From Notospermus geniculatus (taxonomy: Eukaryota; Nemertea; Pilidiophora; Heteronemertea; Lineidae), in contig NMRB01000016.1 in the NCBI GenBank assembly GCA_002633025.1, positions 249,336-313,335 on the forward strand: a DNA stretch of 64,000 nt. Reading direction: 5' to 3'. Made by a program: the position numbers and the translations under genes. The notes beneath the pieces are model-generated. The model ran no database searches and had not been told where the DNA came from. It saw only the letters and a list, made by a program, of their open reading frames with translations. Positions 33,521 to 46,034 of this stretch are shown here, one piece after another (the stretch's first letter is position 1; each line of letters opens with the position of its first letter).

Positions 33521-34880
33521 AACTCAAATATTGTATTTCGGATAAACCTCATAAGCTTCCGTGCAACATAAAAAGGATACGCATGTCCATCCTCCGGTTG
33601 TACAAAAGTCTCCACGGGGCAAGATGTGAAAGTCTGTTACCGGTAATCTTTAGAAAACAACTCCCGTGAGGGGAAACGCGTCAACTTTGCGTGTATTCAT
33701 ATTTTCGAAAGCACTCATACACAGCTTTCCAACATGTCCCCGGAATATGTCAATCAGTTTCAAACTTACATCTATATACAATGTAGGTCAGTTAGTTACA
33801 TTGTGCCCCTAAGAAATTCACATTTTTTGCAATGGTCACTATTTTTAATGGTTCTCTGTATGACATCGCTCAAATGCATGAAAAGAGCGGGATATTTGAA
33901 TTTGAAAATTATATTTTGGTGTTTATTTCGGAAATGAGTGGAGATTTTCAAATCAAACTATTGCGAGTCCTAAAGTGATATCATAAGGCATTTGGAACTG
34001 TTGGTAGCTCAGTTTGGTTGGCAAACTGGTCAGTTCCCCTTTAAAGTGGTAAAACTGTTTATTCTTAAAGCCCAGTGTCTGAATGCATGATCGATCGCCG
34101 CCATCTTGGATATACATGTATGTATATTATAGTGTGCAACTATGAAAATGCATATTTGCATGACTGCCATGCCCTCGCTCTCGGTCAACCGCAAATTTAG
34201 ACTTGTCTGCCTATCTACTCCACCAGATACAGTCAGCCACCGTGGTACTCTATATGGAAACGTCAATATCAGCCGATCTTCCGAAAGCTGTTCCGTCTCA
34301 CTCCAATTATTTTCCAAACAGCAGAAAAATTTCCGTCTAAGGTTCAACTTCTTTTAGATTTTCCTCCCGATGTGTGCGTAGACGACGGCGTTTATTGCAA
34401 TGTCAGGGTGAAATTTACACGGATCATTAAAACGAGCACAAACGTCGTTTTAATAATTTGAAATTTGTTCTTGGACTTTTTTTTGTCATTCTCAAGTGTT
34501 TCTGTTCCATTCGTTCAGCAAGCAGCGTTTCGATTGTTAAGGTCAAGCAAAATCATGCACATGTTTATCTTCCGTAATTGATTATTGGCAATTTCGCTCA
34601 AACGGAATTTATCGAAAAGGAGGAAATAATCATTATCAATAATCAATTATCTTTGAAGAAAAAACAATATTTTGAAACATTGTTGTTGGGTTAAGAATAT
34701 GTTTTTGATTGATATTGTTCTCTTTAATGATTCATAATGTTATTTGCAAGGAAATAAACATTTTAAAAAAATATCTAGTATTCGACGAATACTTGATATT
34801 TTTCGATATCGACGACAGTATCAGGTGATAATCATCATCCAACGAATTTTTTTTTAAAATCTTCGAGTATCCGTGTAGTA
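33521..34880. other. No gene seen
   Basis: Contains ATTGATTATTG/CAATAATCAAT fold-back words near 34577-34650. ORFs at 34030-34357 on opposite strands are shadows of each other with no recognised domain. Confidence 0.45.
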
Positions 34881-35178
34881 ACCCTTTCGCTCACTGCCAA
34901 GGCACATTCCGTCAAATTTGAAAGAAAATACGTAAGAAAAGACTACCTAAACCCTATCAAGTATTGGTATTCTTTTGAAAGCTCTTACTTTGTGCATTCC
35001 AATGAACTCCATGGAAGTTTGACAACATTTAAAAAACATCTGACGACTCATCTTTTTAAACTTTCATTTTTGGAACAATATTTTAGTTTCCTGGCTTTTT
35101 GTACTTTAATTTTTACTAGTATGTAAAGTGTTTTAGAGGATGCTTATGGTTTTACGCTAAAAATAAATTATTATTATG
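34881..35178 (+). mobile_element. 3' end of a non-LTR retrotransposon (LINE)
   Basis: A frame open from 34881 to TAA 35124-35126 carries the block SLTTFKKHLTTHLFKLSF, closely resembling the extreme C terminus of many LINE reverse-transcriptase proteins (SLxxFKxxLKTHLF). It is followed by ~35 bp of AT-rich 3' sequence and an AATAAATTATTATTAT tail, as in LINE families ending in short tandem repeats. Only the terminal ~80 codons remain; the reverse transcriptase and endonuclease domains are absent, as in 5'-truncated insertions. Confidence 0.55.
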
Positions 35179-36031
35179 GTTTCAAAAACAATGAAAATCA
35201 GGGGAATTCCTCTTTTTGATAAAATTGCCAGTGGCAGTTATCTAAATATTTACCAAGTAGCTTATTATTTGACGCCTGTAAACTTCATCCTTCATGTAAA
35301 TGTGACTAGGTGTTAATACGCATATTAGTACTACATGTACACTACTATAATATGCGTACTACACGATAGTCGTTGGCCAAGTTACCGTGAGATAGAGAAA
35401 TGGGTGAAAAACTTTGACAAACAAGGAACATTCCTGATCAGAAATCAATCGTATCAGATATGACTAACTTGATAGAAAATGATGAGTCAGGTGTAAGTCG
35501 TATCAATGATTGACGTCAATGTCAGTCGGAAGGAGGAATTCCCTTCGTCATGGTTGAGTCGATCAGCTAACTCCCAACACCCACTGCCGAGCTGCCCTAT
35601 GTTCGATCGACCCGATCGGGATATCGTAGGTGGCACATCCGACCATACGATGATTCACTCGTCCTAATTCGTGCTTGGAAGAAGTCCTGGCAGATAAATA
35701 TACCATTTAAACCATGATTGGCAGTGCATTTTACCATATGGCTTATAAATAGTCTTTAATCATTCTTAAAGTCCGAGATATTGAGTTTGCATGATCTTGC
35801 ATTCGTCTTATCAATAATATTACGCTGATAAATACATTTTCTTGATATTCTTCCTGACACACTGATTAGTTTAACTCTGTGTATCAATTTACACCAAAAG
35901 AACTTTGGCTGGCACACTTGATACTGGCCAGCGTTTGACCAAAACGGATGGAAAGGTCCTTGGTGGAAAGGTAACCGAGTCCGACAATTTGTAACTTCGG
36001 TCGCTGTCCGTCGTCGTCCGACGGTCGCTAA
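35179..36031. other. No gene seen
   Basis: Includes a small fold-back around 35316-35362 (ACGCATATTAGTACTACATG). No coding signal. Confidence 0.45.
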
Positions 36032-36192
36032 AGGGCGGCGCACACGAGCGACTAAATCTGGGCGACCGCCGACGAGACTGGTGGTGCGACTAGACATCAG
36101 CCAATCAGAAGCGGCAAATCTTGTCGCTTTGGCGGTCGGAAGCCAAGTCGGCCGACAAATCGGTCAAAATTGTCGCTCGTGTGCGGTGCCCT
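36032..36192. mobile_element. 161-bp MITE flanked by TAA
   Basis: AGGGCGGCGCACACGAGCGAC pairs with GTCGCTCGTGTGCGGTGCCCT. TAA flanks both ends (36029-36031 and 36193-36195), a PIF/Harbinger-type target duplication. The interior is GC-rich with further GGCGGTCG words. Confidence 0.8.
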
Positions 36193-36265
36193 TAAGGGAA
36201 AGCGAAGTCGCTCGTTCAAAGTGTAAACCCGCCTTAATAGGCGACCGCCTTAACAGGCGACTTAA

Positions 36266-36508
36266 AGTTATATATTCATGAGAAGAGCTACCCTAGCCGT
36301 CCATTCGTGTTTTTGTCCGAGCACGAGATAAGAATGTCACGTGGAAGTGGTATGCTTCCATGTGAAATAATTATATAATCCGATTGATGATCGACTGTGG
36401 ACCATAACACTTTTTTTCATAATCTCGCCAAACTGTTGCTAACAAACTTCCCCAACTTGTGTTTGAAGAAAAACACGAATCGACGGCTAGGGTAGCGCTC
36501 GTATGACT
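36266..36508. mobile_element. 243-bp MITE flanked by TTAA
   Basis: The ends pair through GAGCTACCCTAGCCGTC...ATTCGTGTTTTT, about 45 bp per arm with mismatches. TTAA flanks both sides (36262-36265, 36509-36512), as for piggyBac-type insertion. Confidence 0.8.
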
Positions 36509-36593
36509 TTAAAGTGCACGTGAACGTGAGTCCAGGGGTAGACACTCTAATAGGATTAAAATAGGGAAGGTAACCGGTAGTTTTCGATCAAAC

Positions 36594-36821
36594 ATGAACG
36601 TTTTCACAAACATGTTCTTTTTAGACACGCACGGAAAAGCAACATTACGATTTGAAGGCAATTATTTCTGCTTTAAACTAGTAAAAGTGAACTTTCACGC
36701 AAAAGTTATGAATCTTTCGGAAGATGAATCTAGAAATGTAATTTTAGTAATTGAGGAAAGAAGTTTAGATCCTCGTGATGCACGTCTTTTCTTAGATTTG
36801 TTCTGTAACACTCTTCAATGA
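36594..36821 (+). CDS. Unrecognised ORF, 75 aa
   Basis: The frame begins MNVFTNMFFLDTHGKATLRF and ends with an acidic/basic mix (DESRNVILVIEERSLDPRDA) before TGA. Composition is protein-like, with charged amphipathic stretches and no low complexity, unlike most short ORFs here. No signal peptide, domain or splice support is seen, and it follows directly after a MITE. Could be a small orphan gene, an exon or chance. Confidence 0.2.
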   Translation: MNVFTNMFFLDTHGKATLRFEGNYFCFKLVKVNFHAKVMNLSEDESRNVILVIEERSLDPRDARLFLDLFCNTLQ

Positions 36822-37795
36822 GCATTTGCATTTTGCCGCTTTGAGATAAATTTTGAAATCAATTGCATTGGCCCATTATGTTTATATAAATTGAAATGGT
36901 TGTCGTATAATTTACCATAATTCGTGCGGTACGAGGATTGTACTCTAGATTTCCGTAGGGGATGGGGTTGTACATTTTATAAAGATGTCTTAAAGTGCTG
37001 GAGAAATGAAACTTAATTGGTCCTCAGGATTACATGTACAGTACGTACGTACGTTGTTTTTTTTCAGTTAACTTCCCCGTTCAAACCTGGCCAAACGACG
37101 CACGCAAAGTCAAAAGTGCTGAACCACAGATACAAGAAAATCTCATTGCATTCTGTATTTAAGAAAGGGTTAATCAAGAAAATCGTCATCTCATTCAGTA
37201 ACGAGTTGGATGCAGATGGCGAAACGCCCTTATAGATAGGTGATTGGGTATGGGAAACCACTTACCCGAGTTAGCAATAGGCATTGCCATTGTATTCTGC
37301 CCCGGAGTCGTGAAATTTAATTTGAACTGAGCGGCGTCGACACGGCTCCCGTGAGGGCTTGCATTGCAAATCCCATGGCAAACACGACTTGCTAATTACC
37401 TACCATAATACGTTTTAAAATTGACTTAAGTTTGATTTAAGCGAGGTATTAAATACTCTTCGCCAGTGGCATGCGAAGCATGTTTCAAAGCCGATCTTAT
37501 CTAAGATGTGAATTAAAAAAAAGTATTCGCTTTTATTTGAGAAAAAAACATATCGCTTTCTTTGAAACCCTGTGACGAAATTACAAATCGATCACTTTGA
37601 CAAAAAACCGTGCAGGAATTTCTAACTGTTGAATGCCCCTGGGCCAATCGGGTGAAATCGCCTGATTTCAGGGACCCCAGGGATTTCAGTTAGAATTCCG
37701 TTACATGTTGGAATGTTACATTGGGGATGTTCTCGCCTGCACAATTGGAGATTTTATTCCCAGATTTTTTTTTATACCTTATTGTTTTTACCTAA
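36822..37795. other. No gene seen
   Basis: No recognised feature. Opposite-strand ORFs at 37017-37261 overlap and look incidental. Confidence 0.45.
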
Positions 37796-38043
37796 GACTG
37801 ATAAACCCACAATTCAAACACTACACGTATACTTCTGTAATGGAGTCATTTAGATTATAGGCCTACATGTACAATAATAGCAATTTTATTGGCGAATGTT
37901 TCTGTGATTATTTCGGGTAATGGTGATACTGCTATCATGTTTTTTTTTTGTTTTAATCCAGAATATCCGACTGAGACACCAACAATTCAAACACTACACG
38001 AAAGTATATTTTAGTAATTGAGTCATTCAGATTACAGGCCTAC
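37796..38043. repeat. Pair of ~72-bp direct repeats
   Basis: 37796-37867 and 37968-38043 share CAATTCAAACACTACACG and GAGTCATTYAGATTAYAGGC. They are separated by 100 bp of AT-rich sequence with T runs. Confidence 0.7.
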
Positions 38044-38769
38044 CAAAATGATAAAAAACGCTGATATATGAAATCTTTGTACTTTTTAAAAAAATAAAAC
38101 CAGACTAGCCATTTCACTTGTCAAAAGAGCCATAATTTCGATTTATCCGCTGAGTTAGATTTCTCACCAGTTCATCATTTCGTCTCGTGATTCATACCCT
38201 TTGAAAACAGATCCAAATTAATACCCCATAGTAATTCACACCACGGTGGTTAAAATCGTTTCAAACGTTTTAAAATTGATGAAAGACTGAGGACTCTCTT
38301 GACATTATCAAGTATCTCGTTATGTTTATCTCGGAAAGGTTGAAGTGAGTTGATTTTCGTTGATATATGAACTGGCGATATACTAATGTTATAATCTTGA
38401 CGAAAGGTGATCGTGTAATGTTGAAAGTATAGAATATCTTAAAATGCCATGGGTGGATGCCTTGATAAAGATTCTTTTTCTTGTATGTTGGCCTTCATAC
38501 GTAGGCTTCTAATCTATGTTATGTACATTTTTTTCGACGAATCCAACGAGAATATTATTTTCCAGTGCTCATTTTGTTTCACTAAATTCTTGCTGCCGAG
38601 GGGTATTACACTATTGATGCCGTTGGTCAAATTTCCATCTAGCCTGAAGACGCGGCACCAGTGAGATTTTTCTCGCGCAAGTTGGCTCCCTCGTGTAACT
38701 AGGAAACTCCGTCGGAATAAGTACCAGCTCGGCCAGTTCTTGGCAGTCGTTTGTGTAAGGGCTGATTAA
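38044..38769. other. No gene; partial MITE-family end
   Basis: AGTGAGATTTTTCTCGCGCA plus AGTTGGCTCC (38661-38690) resembles the ends of the TTAA-flanked MITE at 58138-58308, suggesting a degraded relative. Confidence 0.4.
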
Positions 38770-38900
38770 GGGCTGATTCATACTCGCATGCGGACCGTCA
38801 AGCGCATGAAACTGATCGCAGGTTTCCACGACGTGAATGTGCACACGCAGTGAAATTGATCATAGTCGGCGCAAAATCCGGACGGAGTATGAATCAGCCT
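38770..38900. mobile_element. 131-bp MITE flanked by TAA
   Basis: GGGCTGATTCATACTCGCAT pairs with GGAGTATGAATCAGCCT. TAA flanks both ends (38767-38769, 38901-38903). Confidence 0.8.
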
Positions 38901-38903
38901 TAA

Positions 38904-41620
38904 TTCAGCTCAACATAAGGGCGGCTTTCCATTGGAACGTTCCGTGCGCGGAAACGCTCGAAAGCATTGTTTTTTCATAACAATGGAAAAGGAGAGCGAA
39001 CAATGGAATTAGTCCTGAATACAAAGCCCGCTGTCAACGGTTATATCAGCGACAAAATCCTTCACAAATCCACAAGGACGTTTTCTGCGTTCACACACCA
39101 GTCGTCATCAACAATGGAGGATTGCCTATTGACAGCCGACCCCCACGTGGAACAACTAGTGTGATACATAGCCAGTCAACTGTGCATTGTACTGTACATT
39201 CCCGCACAGAGATCTGCCAGAAAATACATGTACATCCTTTTCAACTTCAAATCACTTTTACAAAGCTTACTTGCTTTTACACATTACGCCAGACGGGGCA
39301 TTGTTTTGTTACAAAATGCACAGAGTTGGTAAAACGCTTAGGCCTAAATTACATCCTATACAGACTTATACATATGTATAAAGCTTCATGCCTCTTATGT
39401 TGACATCACACCCATTAGATTCTTTCAGCGCATTGCGCCAATGGGGATGCCGAGATAAACAAACACAAGAAGGGTTATCGACACCACATGATTATCGAGA
39501 ATAAATCGAATGTGCGAAAAGTATAGTGTTCCATTAGGCCTACTCGATATTTTACGACGCACAACCCGCCAAAACGCGGGTGACGGCTAAAACAACATAA
39601 AAAATGGACGATCATCTGACAGCGGGTTTGTGTGGTAGTTGCTTAGTGAACCAAATTGAAATGTCGTACAATTAGATATTAAGTGACTTTATGGACTGAC
39701 ACTGCAAAACAGCTCCCTTGATTTTAAATCCGATCATTACCAAAGTCTTGCTCAACATGTTGCTCCATTACACGATATTTTTAACACGTCCCCTACAGGA
39801 AAAATATCAATTATCAATTTTATCAGAAGATAATTGTAGGGGATTATTCCCATTAACGATAGTTGGAGCATTTCTTAGATCAATCTGCGCTTAACTTCAG
39901 GGTACGCACCCATTTTAACGTTGTCCCTGTGTGGGCACTATCGTTGTCACTGTTAAACTGGGATCACTCAGTTCATAGCGGATTAGGCGACATTCGTAGC
40001 GTTGGCAATTACAACTGTAGTCCCCACAATCTTACACTACTCAGTGGTTTTCAGTTTGTATATTTTTTTCTTAACAAGCTGACTGCCAACGCCATCTTTT
40101 TCTGCACAAAAATAAAACAAATTGAAAAGTACTTTAAAAAAATCTGCACCACAGCTGTCATTGGAAAGCTCTAAAAGGGCACTTTTAAATGATGAATCCA
40201 TCTGTCAGTTTGTTTTGTAAAATTTCTGGATTTGGTATTTACATTTAATAGGTTTGTACTGGTTTCATAAATTGCCACTGGGGTTAAAGGTAATGTAATA
40301 GCACTGTGAGTAGGCATAGGCCTATCTATCGTCATAAATACTGAAGTACATGTACATGTAATGTTTTATCCTCTATGCCTGTAATGCTTACCCCAAGCCT
40401 AGTACTTTTATTTATTGATAAACACTTTTATCAGTTACCACGAATTCGCCTACCAGAGACAGAGAACACATAAGCAGTGAGAACGTTTCTTCTGCCGTGG
40501 GGCAATTTGTCATTGGGCTTACACCTTTAAACTGGTGATCGCGAATCGATTAACAACCCACACCCCCCGGTAAACATGGCTTACGGATGAAACTGTCTGA
40601 ATCAATGGAACTCTCGCCTTTAGTGGTCACCTGTCGATAAAGGCCGCCCTAGGGGCTGGTTGGAAACGATTTCTGTTAGCACGGACCGACTAATGTCGGT
40701 AAGATTGTCAATCCGACACTTTCCTCGGGGAAGACCCAAAATTGCCCCAAAGCCCACACGAAATTTTCTGTTTGAGGTTCCGTAACAGTGGTCGACCAGG
40801 GCACTCTCAAAATGGCGCTGTTTAACGTGACAGAGTGACAACCATAGAAAACTATGGGCAGTCGTTTCTGTCGTTGATCTCTGCGTAATGAGACCGGCGA
40901 ATCGCGAAAAAAACCACGTGATGGAGTACCTTTACAAATAGGCCTGGCTAGAATCCCTACCAGCAGACTGTCCTCACTCAGGGCATAGCGCCTTTCGTGA
41001 AACTCCTTGTAACAATGTATCTACCGGTAGTCATTTTTAAAAGTCTTGGATTAACGTTTTGCAATTTGTGTATCGGTGCATAATACGTCAAGCATAGCGA
41101 AGGCTAGATAGCCTGCTAAGTGGAACGCGTGGGTACACTATTTGTTTAAATATATTCTTTGTCATCAAACAACATTCATCTACAAACAAAGTCGCCCACT
41201 CTTCTTCATAACTCACATGATGTTCAATTTTTAATGGCATCCATGATACATAGGCTAGGTTTCTCTTGGTCATACAGGACCAAAATGAATCAGCTTATCT
41301 CCCAAAGAACCACCTTTTAGTTCTCACCATGCCCTTGGGCAACAACGGACCAATCACCGGGCGGCGTGAACTTCTGATATTTCTTTCGAAGCAGAAAATG
41401 CCCACTTTATTGAGCTAAAATCACCATCAGGAGGGGGAACGTCGGAGAGTTTTCCTTCTGACTATGCATGGGATTGGGGAGACGAATATTTTCCATCAGG
41501 GCAAAGCCAAAGCATTAATATTGCTTCTGATAACGATGGAATACATGTAAGTTACCTCAAGCTCCTCAGTTCACGCTACTAAGTTAACGCTAGTGTTACC
41601 GTTAGCGGGACAATCTATCG
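38904..41620. other. 2.7 kb with no gene seen
   Basis: ACATGTACATGTA words occur near 40348. The phrase CAACCATAGAAAACTATG at 40839 recurs at 43202. No conserved ORF. Confidence 0.45.
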
Positions 41621-41895
41621 GAGAGTTCAAGAAATCGCTCCGTTGACGAGATAACACTAGGGAGTTTAAGAAATCAAACGATAAACGTTAACTTTACGAC
41701 AACTTTTTTTGTACCGAAAATGCAATGTATAATCTGGTGAATTCGCAGTATGAAAAATAACGTTGTCGTAAAGTTAACGTTTATCGTTTGATTTCTTAAA
41801 CTCCCTATTAACGCTAAGTAAACGCTATTCCTTTCGTACATTTTGTAATGTTAACCGTTAACGTAAATAAAAGGGACGATCTCTTAAGTCTCCTC
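41621..41895. mobile_element. MITE family C host element (interrupted)
   Basis: GAGAGTTCAAGAAATCGCTC at the left and CTCTTAAGTCTCCTC at the right are imperfect inverted ends related to the element at 45899-46025 (GAGAGGTTAAGAAAGCGCTC). It is interrupted by 41660-41805; removing that insert leaves about 128 bp. Confidence 0.6.
41660..41805. mobile_element. 146-bp MITE nested in family C, with perfect 44-bp inverted repeats
   Basis: GGGAGTTTAAGAAATCAAAC and the rest of a 44-bp arm are repeated exactly in inverse at the right end. TA flanks both sides (41658-41659, 41806-41807), as in Tc1/mariner-type insertion. The perfect arms imply a young insertion. Confidence 0.85.
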
Positions 41896-42622
41896 AAACT
41901 TTCTGGCAGTATCTCTCACCCCATGCCAGTCTATTGCAGTCCTAAAAGCATTGGAAATAACCATGTTATCAAGAATGGGTGAAAGGTGTTTTCTACCTTG
42001 CGTCGATGCTGGGAAAATTGCGAAACCAAAAAAGCAACAACAGCTAGGATTGCAACAACGGTAATGAGCTACGGGTAGCAGGTCGCACGATGTATTTATG
42101 TTGTCGCCTGTGGTAATACTACGTCGATATTCTTCTAACTTGGTGATGATGCTGTCATTAGAGAATGTTCGGTCCCCCCTAGATATGTTCTAAAATTGGA
42201 CAAAATCAGATAACCTGAATTGTTTTGGAATTAATAATTAACAAACTTTCCATCGACCTTAAGCTAAATTGTCCAGGTCAATTCTGATGCATAAGGGTTG
42301 TGGAATATCCTGTCGTTCATGGTATAGTGCTTCAGGTCTAAAGTTATTTGTTTTTAGGAAAACAAACATCAGGTTGCAACGTGATGGTGTGTTGAGGGCT
42401 TGTTGGAATGGAGAACAACGGTGAAGCAGACCACGCGAGAATATACGCGTGAGTTTGAACTCTACGCAGATGCCATCTGTTATTCATGACGATTCAAGGT
42501 GTGATTGGCTGTGCTTGGTGAACCGCATCTTTCGAATAATGAGCCTCTATAGGTGTCACCTCTGCTCTATAAGTCATCATGTGACCAAATGGTGCTCCCC
42601 ACTGTAGCGCATGAAGGCACAA

Positions 42623-42772
42623 AGGGCCGTATGCACCAAACGAAGATTATCTTTGAACTCAGGTTGAGCCAGAACTTTTCAATTGTTCAGGTTTGCCAGA
42701 GCATGATGTGACAATGGGAAAGTTGTGGCTCAACCTGAGTTCAAGATAATCTTCGTTGGTGCATACGACCCT
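42623..42772. mobile_element. 150-bp MITE
   Basis: AGGGCCGTATGCACCAAACG pairs with CGTTGGTGCATACGACCCT, and pairing continues through TTGAACTCAGGTTGAGCCA. No coding sequence. Confidence 0.8.
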
Positions 42773-44462
42773 ATAGGCCTAAGAGAGCTACATCACTAGA
42801 AAGTGTCGGCGAAGCTCCTGTGCAAAGAGTAAAAATAGGAATGCCACATATTTGAGTTCTCCATGGATTTTTGTGTTTGACGCTGGGTTCGGCAGTAAAT
42901 CCTTGTTATTTTCCACCTCGCTGGCCTGGGCTGCGAGTAGGCCTACATCGGCATGCAGCTTTTCCTGTTGGTGACAGTCGGCACTGCTGACAACACACAG
43001 CAGGATGTTGATATCTTCGAATCGAAGTCCTGACACTGTTGCTTTCTGATATGATAATCTTGGAGGACCAAGATCCCAGTGGTGAAGTCAGGTCTCCGTG
43101 ACGTACAACGGCGATTTTGGTGCATTATGACCACCAGTTACAGAAAAGCCGCATTTCCTGTGAAAATTTTCTAGCACAAGTGTGGCTGTCTATGAGCGCT
43201 CAACCATAGAAAACTATGTGCAATCGCTTGTGTCATTGGTCTCAGCGTGAAATAACAATGGTTGAGTTGCCCATTGAGAGCCACCTCGTACGAGAAACGC
43301 TAAGTGGAAAGAGGAACGGCGTCTTTAATCCATGTTGCTGTAAGTTGCCATTCAAGATGAACATCGCTTGAAACTTCAGCCGCCACCCCTTGAAGATTAC
43401 TCCAAATAGACTGGATAGTAAAATAACTCTTAGGGTTCAAACACCGCCTTATTCTTATCGGGCAGTCCACTTAACGTTTTTGAGTGTTTTTCTTTTCGGT
43501 TTTATAGCTGATCTATATTCCTATCGTTACTAAAGTGGGTTCAGCAATTACGGAGAACAAAGGACAAAACAGCAACGTCCTGTTTGATATTCATGAAACG
43601 ATCTGCGGCCAAATTTGTTTGCCGCAAAATCAAACAATGAAAAATGATTTTAAATGAGGTTTCCAAGTTGGATGACCAAAGTTGATACCCTTGTTAATAT
43701 TCTTCGCTTGCGTTGCTCTTTCGACGTTGAAATCTCCGCATCGTAGAACGGCCACAGACCGTGAGGTACTCTACAGAATCCGACAAGGATTCATCAATGA
43801 TGCAACACCACAATGAATGTTTGACACTTCTGGTGTTCAAGGGTGATCGTTCAGAGAGGCAAGTCTAGCATGAACTGGGGTTCACTGACCGGATTTTTGC
43901 GACCGCACGGCGGGCAAAAATGACATTTATTATGCATTTCTGGCAGCACAGCCGGTAAAGGGCATCTTTTGTGCATATCTGTATTTTGTGATAAAAGCAC
44001 CAAATTTGACATAGACGTAGATTTTGCAGCTTTTGATTTAAGCAGGAGCCCAGATGAAATCACCCCTGAGAGCGGCCATCTTGGATTCCAACATGGCCGC
44101 CATTTTGGACACGTCCTTTTCATAAATATCTCGAATACTAACAGAGATAGAAGGATAATTCAAAGACCTATGAATCCTTGAGCACCCAGACTTGCACTGC
44201 TAGTTTTAATCGGGGCCATGACGTTATTGTAAAGTGACAATGCAAATAATATAATCCAACCCTTTTGGTCATACTCTTTCCATACTTACCTTTCACCGTC
44301 TTGTGACAATTCTTCGTCTTCTTCGATGGATGCTTCGGTAGATATCCCTTCGGACAGATTTTAACTGAATCGTAAAATGAAAAAAATATAATTGTCAACC
44401 ATTTGAAGATACTAGTAGCTGCAGATGGGAATATTAGGGTTCGCAAGCGCCCGGTTAGGCCA
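42773..44462. other. No gene seen
   Basis: Contains GGCAGTAAATCCTTGTTATT (42890-42909), shared with the flank of the 42-bp minisatellite near 19868. Repeated GGCCATCTTGGATTCCAACA-like sequence near 44082 looks repeat-derived. Confidence 0.45.
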
Positions 44463-44520
44463 TACGACGACGTTTATCTATTGTTTGGGTATACCCACAC
44501 AATAGATAAACGTCGTCGTA
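44463..44520. repeat. Perfect hairpin with 22-bp arms
   Basis: TACGACGACGTTTATCTATT (44463-44482, continuing to 44484) is exactly mirrored at 44499-44520 around a 14-base loop. No mismatches in the arms. Confidence 0.9.
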
Positions 44521-45475
44521 GGTAAAGGTCTAAAGTCCGAAACGAAAACGTAAAATTTTCGTCCATGACGCATGGAACGGCATCAACGATTGGCGTGTTT
44601 CTAACACGTGATCAAGGCATACGTTCATGTTACGTTCGGTTTATGAATAGAAGGCGGGGCCAATTACAAGACGTATTCTTCAAAGAAAAGTACTCGCATG
44701 CATTGTTACAGCAGTATAAGCCTGACCCACTGGCGGGAGAGTGAGTTTCGTCGCCACAACGTGGGATGAGTTAACACGGAAAGTTATTCAACACCCCGCC
44801 GTGATTAGATTGGTACCTTTCCTAGCGGAGGATCGTGGTACCAATCGAGTCTGTGATTTGATTGAAGGGGACTTAATCATTTGCATTACATACGTCTATT
44901 ATACTGCATGGAGGTAGAAAACGCTGAATGTTGACATCTTGATCGACCACTGCCTGATACCAAATATCTTTGTCACAGCCAGCAGCGCAACCGGTAGAAA
45001 GGGCTTCGTTTGTGCATAGCTGGCGTCACGGCCGACAAAACCACTTGTCTCAGCCTGCCAGAATAGCATCGCGTCAGAACCGCCAATTATTGTCGTAAGA
45101 GCTACCGGTAATGTCATATCATCTATAACAACAGGAGCGCTCGCAAGTCTGTATTTTGAATCAAATCCTGAATCTTGCTAATATTGTCTTTGCAGTAGAT
45201 GGATCAACTAATGGTCATCATTATGTCGACTTTTGAAACGGGCCCAGCCCCAATGTCATTTACTCCCTCATTTTCCAGGGTTCCTTATATGAGCATTATT
45301 AGCTAAGTGTTTGTTGATATGATCAAATAACTCACTTTTACACTCTGCGCGCCATAACGTATAATTGCTAGCAAGCCGATGTCGTAACGAGCGAGCGCAA
45401 TAAAACTGTTGTCGCGTCCAGTATAGGTATTTTTGCTGAGTGAAGAGCCGGGGCATCGTCTAGACCTGTTCACCT
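44521..45475. other. No gene seen
   Basis: A short GATTGGTACC...GGTACCAATC fold-back lies at 44809-44846. Confidence 0.45.
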
Positions 45476-45716
45476 GGGCCCATATTCATAAAACTACTTA
45501 AGTCTAAGTGTGACACTTATCGTTTATTCAACACAAAAGATAAAGGGCCGTATTCTAGAACCTTCCTTAACTCTAAGGTTTACCTTTAGCTATTGTTTGC
45601 AGGGCAGAATACAAAAGCTTAAAGTGGACCTTAGAGTTAAGGAGGGTTCTAGAATACGGGGCAAAGTATCACACTTTCTTTGACTTAAGTATGTTTATGA
45701 ATATAGACGCTGGGCC
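45476..45716. mobile_element. MITE family D, copy 1, hosting a nested MITE
   Basis: GGGCCCATATTCATAAAACT and the right end ATGAATATAGACGCTGGGCC are inverted ends. The nested element 45545-45661 sits inside. Confidence 0.7.
45545..45661. mobile_element. 117-bp nested MITE, family E, copy 1
   Basis: GGGCCGTATTCTAGAACCTT pairs with GGGTTCTAGAATACGGGGC, and CCTTAACTCTAAGG continues the stem. Confidence 0.75.
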
Positions 45717-45898
45717 CATATTCATAAAACTAATTAAGGTAAGTGTGACACTAATATCCTTTGTTCAACACAAAAGATAAAGGGCCGTATTTTAGAACGC
45801 AACATTAAGGTCCACCTTAAATCTATTGTTCTCGATGGTTTTACAATAGACTTAAGGTCGACCTTAACGTTAAGGAACGTTCTAAAATACGACCAATA
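45712..45898. mobile_element. MITE family D left part with nested family E, copy 2
   Basis: Begins with GGGCCCATATTCATAAAACT again and reaches the same junction (CACAAAAGATAAAGGGCCGT). The nested family E element follows at 45782-45893 (ends GTATTTTAGAACG and CGTTCTAAAATAC). The identical junction shows the composite was duplicated as a unit; the family D right end is missing here. Confidence 0.7.
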
Positions 45899-46025
45899 GA
45901 GAGGTTAAGAAAGCGCTCCGTTAACGGTAACACTAACGCTAACGTTATTTTTTACATTGCAAATGTACATCAGAAATAGCGTTTGCGTTAGTGTTATCAT
46001 TAACGGAGCGCTTTCTTAACCTCTC
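45899..46025. mobile_element. 127-bp MITE, family C
   Basis: GAGAGGTTAAGAAAGCGCTC is repeated in inverse as GAGCGCTTTCTTAACCTCTC. Internal ACACTAACGC/GCGTTAGTGT words also pair. Related to the host element at 41621-41895. Confidence 0.85.
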
Positions 46026-46034
46026 GATTGTGTC

